This document shows positions 24,501 to 29,304 of a stretch of 29,304 nucleotides of DNA, piece after piece (position 1 is the stretch's first letter; each line of letters opens with the position of its first letter). Below the pieces are notes generated by a model. It did no database searches. It was given only the letters and a program-made list of their open reading frames with translations, and had not been told where the DNA came from. The position numbers were made by a program, and so were the translations under genes. The stretch is from a virus: IMG/VR virus record IMGVR_UViG_3300029448_000281, positions 1 through 29,304 of that record; one strand, 5' to 3'.

Positions 24501-25662
24501 TAATTAATTCTTGTGGCGGTTCTGTTCCTAATATGTTTGGTAAATCTTTAATTATGTTGTTTGTTAAAGTAGTAAAACCACCCAACCCTGTAAAAGCTTG
24601 AAACGCATTAAGATTTCCGTCTGATACACCTTTAAGCACTGTTGCTGCAGTTGTATAAGGCACAGATAACCCACCTGAAGCAATAGCAAGAAATCCTTTT
24701 CCTATACCACTATCAATAAACCTATTTATAGCACCGCCAAGACCTTCGTTTCTTTCGCCCTCTGCGCCTTTTTCCCAATCTACTGCGTGTTCAAATTTTG
24801 TTCTACCCGTATCTTTTTCTACATTTTCTCCATCTTCGTTCACATAAACTTGCGCCCAAGTTTTACCTACATCTTTAAAGACCGTGCCATCTTCACCAAA
24901 TCTATAACCTTCTCTAGGTTCACCGTTTTCATCCATATACGCACTTGTATCTGTTAGGGGAGTTAAATTTTCATTAACAACTTCTTCATAGTTATCCAAC
25001 ATCCCCGCAGCTCTGTCTTCGTTACGAGTGCCTATATCAATCTCATTACCGTCTTCGTCTTGGTAGTACCAATACCCATCATTTTTTTCGTAAATATCAG
25101 TGTTATAAGGTGGGTTTGCTATTGCATCTGCTTGAGTTGCCGCCGTTGTTGCCTGTTCTGCTTGAGCTGCTAATGTATCTGCCGTCGTCTGCGCTTCTGT
25201 ATAATTTTGTTGGGCTTCTTGTGTTTCTGTTACTTGTTCTGGAGTTATATTAGGGTCAATATATCCTGCAGTCCCATCTATATTAGGTCCTGTAAACTGT
25301 CCTGTGCCAGGGGCTGAAAGCATTGTTTCATAAGCATTTTCTGCATTTTGTATTGCTGCTTCTGCCTCCGCTGCTAACCTATCTGCTTCTGCTTGTAACC
25401 TGTCTGCCTCTGCTTGAGCCGCTTCCTGTTCTGCCGCTTGTGCTTCCGCTAGCCTCGTCGCCTCTGCCTGTTCTTCCTCTAGTCTTTCTGTTACTGCTGC
25501 TCCTGCAGTTAGGAAATCTTCGCTTGGACCAATACCAAAACTACTTAAATCTAAATCTGGATTACTTTCTGCTATTTGAGCTAAAGCTGCATTTTGTTTG
25601 TCTATGTCTTCTTGTGTCGTTGGTTTTCCTGACCAAAAATTAAAGTCGCCTACTTTTGCCAT
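21580..25662 (-). CDS. 1360-aa virion protein with lysozyme-like domain and C-terminal repeats
   Basis: ATG 25662 shares a base with the upstream stop (TAATG). Residues 58-112 are an Ala/Glu/Arg coiled coil. Around residues 635-720 is a lytic-transglycosylase/lysozyme-like domain: KLAGSESSNNYQAEYEDSQG with candidate catalytic E644, then VGLLQFGQDRIDDYN, the 'ES-x-NY...G-x-x-QFG-x-R' signature of phage peptidoglycan-cutting virion proteins. Residues ~930-970 are hydrophobic and may be membrane-active. The C-terminal ~300 residues are repeats: 25-residue units, a Thr/Gly/Gln array (TGTQ units), a PILPPAVPPVTPP stretch, an acidic run, then the distinct tail DPYDFSSIFGNREQQNRF. It is likely a tail or ejected protein that opens the cell wall locally at infection. 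Low-complexity regions dominate, so homology elsewhere is weak. Confidence 0.7.
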   Translation of the reverse strand: MAKVGDFNFWSGKPTTQEDIDKQNAALAQIAESNPDLDLSSFGIGPSEDFLTAGAAVTERLEEEQAEATRLAEAQAAEQEAAQAEADRLQAEADRLAAEAEAAIQNAENAYETMLSAPGTGQFTGPNIDGTAGYIDPNITPEQVTETQEAQQNYTEAQTTADTLAAQAEQATTAATQADAIANPPYNTDIYEKNDGYWYYQDEDGNEIDIGTRNEDRAAGMLDNYEEVVNENLTPLTDTSAYMDENGEPREGYRFGEDGTVFKDVGKTWAQVYVNEDGENVEKDTGRTKFEHAVDWEKGAEGERNEGLGGAINRFIDSGIGKGFLAIASGGLSVPYTTAATVLKGVSDGNLNAFQAFTGLGGFTTLTNNIIKDLPNILGTEPPQELINTIKGIGSGATTKDIVLGAIGMDEAIDNIGKEIANAIGQEAGFSSDVIDGFANTISNLTKGQDLDNAIGNAMTTFATTPKEEIEKNIDVDVEGYQQLAESLEEAGLTGVGDLGDTGATTPTTDETEQFATAGGKSGDQVDTGSIFYPPDVDTDPLSQPEGGDSIADPTTVTAEDDAPVIKDPDTLESPADATDAPVIKTAEEELEGLGLTDGAPPLRPDAPNYEDLYGPLYSEAADNSLTFKGTDVKDYVNKLAGSESSNNYQAEYEDSQGRRFVGLLQFGQDRIDDYNKDNNTNITLDEFKNNNELQDTVNAWHINDIDELYDSLDRNTVLDAGVTKDGFRAMAHLGGRTGAINFINTGGEYNPDDELGTTLSAYNDKFGGAFVVPTTPLSISDAEDTITSLFPGLDDETFDAMVGAATNPELTYEERSAAFDDIVKETLGDPDSSLGGTEDVFFTDEPATLSDDIGVDNVLSTAIPGTGEGFEDDKTIKEYFENAGKNISNVEDFLSDAFGAKAEQEASKPEEYLDTIKDAYSTLSNAIVPSAEGAVFAAPLLAPVMTPAVQALLAAATAITGAIVTSEVIDGVRQYFADGKPIDAATLQQVTTTFPESGTYDEIGPLITGTGFDDSGVDEFAGMFTDATGSPYIEGTTIPYASQAAADGANIMAGTGPKVVDDLDIDLTGSGAGTGATLTDITGDDAPVIKDPDTLGTPAGAGTTPVITTTKPEITDETDQFATAGTGTTPVITTTKPEITDETDQFATAGTGTTLAGDTTTELINAITSTDGETIGQGDTDIGAGAGVGAGVIGTGDVTTGTDTTTGTGEDVITGTDTTTGTQTGTQTGTDTTTGTQTGTQTGTQTGTQTGTDTIADTTVGEPVIPPILPPAVPPVTPPADPVIETEEEEEKEEEDPVDEIRNILYGQQVKVEPSGVADIGDPYDFSSIFGNREQQNRFTGTSPYGTTDQLLNFLRSIS
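21905..22020 (-). repeat. 12-bp coding minisatellite (TGTQ array)
   Basis: On the + strand the unit GTACCTGTCTGT occurs four times in a row (21905-21952) and twice more at 21971-21994, separated by a variant unit; on the coding strand it gives TGTQ repeats alternating with TGTDTTTG. Units are identical in sequence, so slippage could change copy number in steps of four residues without breaking the frame. Confidence 0.9.
22200..22349 (-). repeat. 75-bp tandem duplication in the 1360-aa gene
   Basis: Two copies, 22200-22274 and 22275-22349, differ at three bases and encode the same 25 residues (TPVITTTKPEITDETDQF + ATAGTGT). A partial third copy begins at 22350. A related ETEQFATAG segment occurs earlier in the same protein. 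Confidence 0.9.
22379..22411 (-). repeat. 33-bp dispersed exact repeat, copy 1
   Basis: Bases 22379-22411 are identical to 23951-23983. Both encode a DDAPVIKDPDTL segment of the 1360-aa protein, about 524 residues apart. Confidence 0.85.
23951..23983 (-). repeat. 33-bp dispersed exact repeat, copy 2
   Basis: This is the second copy of the 33-bp block at 22379-22411. Nearby DAPVIKTAEEE is a shorter echo of the same motif, showing repeated reuse of this segment in the linker regions on both sides of the lysozyme-like domain. Confidence 0.85.
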
Positions 25663-25982
25663 TATGTTAACTCCAATACACTAGCAACAACATGTAACCT
25701 GTTAGCAGTAGCAGCAGTTACTTTTATTATTTCTCCTGCAGTAACAACAAGAGGTGCAGTAAGTAGCTCTGTTGTAGCATTTGCGCTAATAGACTTTGTT
25801 TTAAATAAACTAAACACACTAGTGCCATTAGTCAAAGTAACAGTTATAGTATCTGCGTTACCTGAGTCTTCAGATACAAGTATAGACTTAAATATAGCAG
25901 TTGTAGACGTTGCACAGGTGTAAAGTGTTGTGACACTTGTGCTTGTTAGATCTGCTTTTGCATTTGTATACGTATTTGCCAT
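25662..25982 (-). CDS. Small beta-rich virion protein (106 aa)
   Basis: I do not know a named family. The sequence is Thr/Ala/Ser-rich with alternating strands (TTLYTCATSTTAIFKSILVS, TITVTLTNGTSVFSLFKTKS, IIKVTAATANRLHVVASVLE) and has the character of a small beta-sandwich. Proteins of this size and composition are common in marine phage late operons and are often called structural. It is coupled to neighbours by TAATG overlaps at both ends, so it is likely made in fixed proportion to the 61-aa and 1360-aa products. A decoration or tail-surface role is plausible; nothing proves it. Confidence 0.55.
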   Translation of the reverse strand: MANTYTNAKADLTSTSVTTLYTCATSTTAIFKSILVSEDSGNADTITVTLTNGTSVFSLFKTKSISANATTELLTAPLVVTAGEIIKVTAATANRLHVVASVLELT

Positions 25983-26167
25983 TAGCTAAAAAACCACGCT
26001 TGTGCTTCGGATCTGTTTACAATAGCAGTGTCACGTAATGTATTATCTATTTGACTAAAATATATACGTAATAATGCGTTAAATTCACTTACATACAACT
26101 TATCATATTCATCAGGAGGAAAAGGTAGTGCAGGTGCGCGAAACTCTACTTTATATTCTGTAGTCAT
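25982..26167 (-). CDS. Small hypothetical virion protein (61 aa)
   Basis: I do not recognise this protein. It starts at ATG 26167, sharing one base with the stop of the 711-aa gene (TAATG), and ends the same way against the 106-aa gene. It has a proline-rich opening (APALPFPPDEYDKLY) and a helix (SEFNALLRIYFSQIDNTLRD). There is no membrane segment or cysteine. The tight coupling and position suggest a connector or assembly partner of the flanking virion proteins. Confidence 0.55.
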   Translation of the reverse strand: MTTEYKVEFRAPALPFPPDEYDKLYVSEFNALLRIYFSQIDNTLRDTAIVNRSEAQAWFFS

Positions 26168-28302
26168 TAGCGCCTCCCATCTGGACGCATATCAAGTCTT
26201 GGAGCGCCTAACTGCCATTGAACTCCTGTAGCACTTGACTCTATTTTTAAAGACATTTGCCTACCTCGAACTCGTGTGTGTACTTGCGTTGTATAGACCT
26301 CTACAGGAGATGTAGCTGAACGTGTTATTGTGCCTGTATTCACACCACTTTCTGACGCGGGGTTGTTGTATCCTGAACCTGAAGACCCCAAACCAAAAAA
26401 TGTCATTGTTACAACAGGACTATCAGCAGTGGACCCCTCAAAAGATACATCAGGTATTACACGAGACATTAACATAAACTGATGTCCATCATCTAAATCA
26501 AACTCTGCTGAAGTAATAAACGAAGATATAGCCGCTGTAGTGCCTGTTTCATTATCATCTATACCATTCTCATGATCAACAAGCACTCCATTGTAAGTGG
26601 CTGCTAGCGGGAAGTTACGAAGTCCTGAGTCAAGCCAAGCAGACCGTGCCATAGACCCATAATACCAAATATTTTCTACATAATTGTACACGATATATTT
26701 ATCAATATTAGTGGCACTGCTAGAACAATAAAACCACCATATTTCATTATATCCTTCATTACTACCACCAAACACCTGAGTATATTGTTCAGTATTAAAA
26801 TCAGTAAAAACATGTTTACGTAAATCACATGGTAATGTTTGCACCCGTCCATCATATTGATAAAACTTATCTTTACCCATCCAATAGGTTGCGCCCCCCG
26901 CGGTAACCATAGCATTTTGAGAAGCTATAGATATTTTTTCACCAATAAGTTGAGAACTCCACACACCTGAATCTATTCCTACATACTGTAAAGCATACAA
27001 AGCGGAATCAGTCCAAATAAGAATTTCTTGTCTACCTTGTTTTGCTCCAACTATCTCCGTTCCTTTAGATAATGTTAGAAACCCTGCTTGACTAGTAGCA
27101 GTAACCTCCCAATTTACAGCACTTTCTATATCTGACCAACGTATAAGCATAGGGTCTTGAGTAGTAGATCCGTATATATTAGCGCCAAAACAAAACACAA
27201 AATTACTTACATCAGAAACTAATATTCCGTTTTGAACGGTAGGTACATTAGATGCCCCTGCAAGAGTGCTAAGTTCAACTGCTCTTGTCTCTAAAGGAGA
27301 ATCTACGCTTGCATCCCAATAATACAAACGACCTCCTCTTGGTCCAAAGATTAAGTCTTCTGTAAAATTACTTTGTGTCCATAATCTAAAATCTTCTGTA
27401 CTTGTTTCACCAGTACCAAAAGGACCTGACCCCCAAGCACCTGCGCCCCACCCTCGGACTTCTGTAGCAGATGCTGCAGTTGTACTTACTTGATAAGTTG
27501 CTACAACACTATTACCGCCGTTGCCAGAATCTGAAGAAGTAGATGCAACATTAGTAAATTTTAATGTACTGTCACTAAAACTTTTAGCAAGAATTGTGTA
27601 AGTATCTGGAGTCTCTACTGCTTCTATTTGATAATTTCTATTTAAAACAGTAGCAGTAATATTACCTCCTAGTGAAGCAGCTCCACTAAATGTTACAAAG
27701 TCTCCTGCAACAACTCCATGAGCAGCATCTGTAACAAGTATAGTAAAACATGTTACTGCGGCTCCAGAACTATGTGTTGCCGCTGTTGTGCTAGTAGCCA
27801 CGTCGTCTACAAGCTTAGAGGCTCCTCGTGTACAACCTGTCAACGTGTTGTCAGTAATACCTGTATAATCTACAATCTCACTGCCTATTAACACTTTCCC
27901 TGCTATTGGAAACCCCGTGGCATCAGTTATAGCTATAGTTGTTGCACTTGTTGAACTTACATTAGCGCTTAAAGTTGTATTAGACGCACTAAATGTTACG
28001 TCTCCTGATGAGGTTGTACTACGCACAGGGGTAATGTCATTGTAAGCTCCCCCGTTTTCTATTAGAAATTTAAGGTTAGTACCTACACCTATTAAATTTT
28101 GTCCTGATAAAGTAATCCAGTTATGTAATGATCGGGCAATACCATCAAAAGTTGAAGAGTTTATACGGGTCCACCCACCAATTTTTTCAGGAGTGCCTTG
28201 TCTAAACCGTATATTGTTACACTCAAACCAACCACCTTCATTAGTATAACGAGTATTTTCTCTATTAACTCCAGATTTAAATAATAACTTCTTAAGAGGC
28301 AT
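26167..28302 (-). CDS. Structural/tail protein with inserted beta domain (711 aa)
   Basis: ATG 28302 follows AGGAAG. The opening GVNRENTRYTNEGGWFECNN then IRFRQGTPEKIGGWTRI is a strong signature of a family found in many marine podovirus-like phages and usually annotated as a virion, tail or DNA-stabilisation protein. Residues ~260-690 are beta-rich with repeated Trp-containing strands (ILIWTDSALYALQYVG, YWMGKDKFYQYDGR, NEIWWFYCSSS, NIWYYGSMARSAW), suggesting a beta-propeller-like body. Residues ~117-185 hold a separate compact element (ITDATGFPIAGKVLIGSEIV, YTGITDNTLTGCTRG) that looks inserted. It lies 8 bp after the endolysin stop. A tail-hub or head-closure role is likely but not proven. 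Confidence 0.7.
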   Translation of the reverse strand: MPLKKLLFKSGVNRENTRYTNEGGWFECNNIRFRQGTPEKIGGWTRINSSTFDGIARSLHNWITLSGQNLIGVGTNLKFLIENGGAYNDITPVRSTTSSGDVTFSASNTTLSANVSSTSATTIAITDATGFPIAGKVLIGSEIVDYTGITDNTLTGCTRGASKLVDDVATSTTAATHSSGAAVTCFTILVTDAAHGVVAGDFVTFSGAASLGGNITATVLNRNYQIEAVETPDTYTILAKSFSDSTLKFTNVASTSSDSGNGGNSVVATYQVSTTAASATEVRGWGAGAWGSGPFGTGETSTEDFRLWTQSNFTEDLIFGPRGGRLYYWDASVDSPLETRAVELSTLAGASNVPTVQNGILVSDVSNFVFCFGANIYGSTTQDPMLIRWSDIESAVNWEVTATSQAGFLTLSKGTEIVGAKQGRQEILIWTDSALYALQYVGIDSGVWSSQLIGEKISIASQNAMVTAGGATYWMGKDKFYQYDGRVQTLPCDLRKHVFTDFNTEQYTQVFGGSNEGYNEIWWFYCSSSATNIDKYIVYNYVENIWYYGSMARSAWLDSGLRNFPLAATYNGVLVDHENGIDDNETGTTAAISSFITSAEFDLDDGHQFMLMSRVIPDVSFEGSTADSPVVTMTFFGLGSSGSGYNNPASESGVNTGTITRSATSPVEVYTTQVHTRVRGRQMSLKIESSATGVQWQLGAPRLDMRPDGRR

Positions 28303-28310
28303 AGTACTTC

Positions 28311-28820
28311 CTATATTAGTTGTAGAGCTTCTTCTAACGCTTCTTTATTTCTCCTTGTCCAACCTTTACCAAATGTATCAAATGTTGACAATCCTTCATA
28401 AAACCCTTGACGCTTATCGTGCATTTTATGTAGGACTTCTTTTGCATCGTGTTCTGCAAGCATCTTTAATGTTTTAGGTCCTATACCGCCGTCTTGTGTT
28501 GCACCGATAATACCTTGTAAAGCTTTGGCGCTACGACTTGTTCCTGAATTAACACCCCAATCAAAACAAAAAAAGTCTAAACCAGATGGTAAGTCGTCTC
28601 CTTTAATTTTTTTCCAATACTGATTTTTATACAAAGGAGCTACATCAGTTGGGCTAAGATATTTCATCTCATTATCTTTGAGTTCTCTACCAACCCATCG
28701 TTGCCAAACTAAACGTGTTACACCGTGATTAGTCTCGCCCCCAGGGTCACGCGGGTGGTTAACGTAGCCACCTTCATGTTTTAAAAGCATTTCCAGAGCT
28801 TTCTCGAAATTTTCTTTCAT
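28311..28820 (-). CDS. GH108 family endolysin (169 aa)
   Basis: This muramidase cuts peptidoglycan at lysis. The N-terminus ML-L-KHEGGYVNHPRDPGGET with NHGVT is the signature of glycoside hydrolase family 108 (ZliS-type) endolysins, with E16 as the predicted catalytic Glu. QYWKKIKGDDLPSGLDFFCF, DWGVNSG and GIGPKTL continue the family pattern through a C-terminal peptidoglycan-binding-like part. Length is normal. There is no signal peptide, so release should depend on a holin, which precedes it in the operon. I chose ATG 28820, five bases after AAAGGAG; an in-frame GTG at 28826 would overlap the ribosome site. Confidence 0.92.
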   Translation of the reverse strand: MKENFEKALEMLLKHEGGYVNHPRDPGGETNHGVTRLVWQRWVGRELKDNEMKYLSPTDVAPLYKNQYWKKIKGDDLPSGLDFFCFDWGVNSGTSRSAKALQGIIGATQDGGIGPKTLKMLAEHDAKEVLHKMHDKRQGFYEGLSTFDTFGKGWTRRNKEALEEALQLI

Positions 28821-28941
28821 CGTCACTCCTTTGTTTGCACGTAAGACAAACTTCTTTCATAGTTTTCCATTTTTGTTCTCTAGTGTATATCCAGTATACA
28901 TTTATTTTAGTTCCACAGACAATACAAACTTCATCTTCTAT
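28774..28941 (-). CDS. Possible CxxC/CxxC mini-gene without a canonical start codon
   Basis: Between the holin and endolysin a frame is open from an upstream TGA to TGA 28774-28776. It reads EDEVCIVCGTKINVYWIYTR, then a Lys-rich stretch, then EVCLTCKQRSDDERKF: two CxxC pairs about 25 residues apart followed by a charged tail, as in a zinc ribbon. No ATG, GTG or TTG precedes the first cysteine pair. The best candidate start is ATA at 28941, which overlaps the holin stop as ATAG and lies about nine bases after AAAGG. Its 3' end overlaps the endolysin start region. It may be real with a rare start, reached by frameshift, or a decayed gene. Confidence 0.4.
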   Translation of the reverse strand: MEDEVCIVCGTKINVYWIYTREQKWKTMKEVCLTCKQRSDDERKFRESSGNAFKT

Positions 28942-29304
28942 TTCGTTAAACCTTTCTGCTTCTCATATGTTCTGAGGGAGCCTATGCCCAACATTCCGCC
29001 TAAAACCGTGAGGAGCGTACTCATGTCGAAATTTGGTAATTCTGGTATTTCAACTCCAGTTACAGTTAAAATAAAAACCAAAAAAGGTTGCAGCACAAAA
29101 TGATACGCAAAAGCAATCCCAGATGTCCACCCAATAAAGGGCCGCCAACCGCCTTTAAACAAACTACCAGAGGCTGCTTCCGCTTTGTTTATCTCTAATT
29201 GAGCAAGCAACGCTTGTTGGGCATGGGTATCAGACATGGTAGCTATTTCGTGGGCAAGCTTCGCCTTTTGATCTTTGTCTTGGATTACTTTATCAAGGAT
29301 ACCA
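28938..29304 (-). CDS. 3TM-type holin-like lysis protein (5' end beyond window)
   Basis: The frame stays open from TAG 28938-28940 to the window edge, giving at least 121 residues; ATG 29237 is internal, because the 22 codons before it (ILDKVIQDKDQKAKLAHEIA) belong to the same family pattern. The soluble N-terminal part with LEINKAEAASGSLFKGGWRP and FIGW is typical of the 'holin of 3TMs' family (PF11351) found in phages and gene-transfer agents. Hydrophobic segments follow (IAFAYHFVLQPFLVFILTV and LLTVLGGMLGIGSL), then a short basic tail. It should form inner-membrane lesions that release the GH108 endolysin encoded next. Confidence 0.8.
   Translation of the reverse strand, partial: GILDKVIQDKDQKAKLAHEIATMSDTHAQQALLAQLEINKAEAASGSLFKGGWRPFIGWTSGIAFAYHFVLQPFLVFILTVTGVEIPELPNFDMSTLLTVLGGMLGIGSLRTYEKQKGLTK

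Noticed and set aside
29235-29304. Spanin gene at the right edge
   Set aside because: The sequence is an in-frame extension of the holin-like protein and has no signal peptide or lipobox.

Overview
This window is a stretch of an AT-rich tailed-bacteriophage genome (Caudoviricetes). It is most likely a marine, podovirus-like phage of a Gram-negative host. The evidence is a phage replication set on the + strand facing a long virion and lysis operon on the - strand. Several virion proteins resemble families that recur in marine phage sequence sets, recalled from memory and not searched. There are no rRNA, tRNA, insertion-sequence, CRISPR, integrase or repressor genes. Terminase, portal and major capsid genes are absent and should lie beyond the right edge. 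Both edge genes are cut: a VRR-NUC nuclease at the left and a holin-like gene at the right.

Left arm (1-10681, + strand, early or replication genes). The order is VRR-NUC nuclease (partial), a structured 229-bp noncoding leader, two small unknown proteins, a winged-HTH/DUF6378-like protein, a 40-aa four-cysteine mini-protein, a family A DNA polymerase with 3'-5' exonuclease, two small unknown proteins, a RecB/Cas4-like PD-(D/E)XK nuclease with a cysteine cluster, a small basic HNH-like protein, an SNF2-type helicase, a conserved phage protein, a MerR-like HTH protein, a T7 gp2.5-like ssDNA-binding protein, a primase-helicase fusion and a small conserved protein. Genes are packed with ATGA, GTGA or TGATG overlaps. 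The few gaps hold the leader, one good sigma70-type promoter (6145-6173), a strong hairpin (7671-7709) and a Rho-independent terminator (10729-10754). Together they form a self-contained replication and recombination module: primase-helicase opens and primes, SSB coats, Pol A copies, and the SNF2 translocase and nucleases process DNA.

Right arm (29304-10753, - strand, late genes, read right to left). The order is 3TM holin-like protein (5' end outside the window), a possible cysteine-cluster gene without a normal start, a GH108 endolysin, a 711-aa structural/tail protein, two small virion proteins, a 1360-aa repeat-rich protein with a lysozyme-like domain, 618-, 307- and 437-aa structural proteins, and a giant 2233-aa polyvalent virion protein with a zincin (HEMTH) motif and an LPD38/PLxRFG-like C-terminal region. 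Several neighbours are coupled by TAATG overlaps.

The points most worth a second look are leucine at the Pol I-762 position of the polymerase, the two small CxxC/CxxC coding frames, the expandable 12-bp coding repeat and the silent-only 75-bp duplication in the 1360-aa protein, and the structured leader at the left. I did not find a clear new defence or mobile system.
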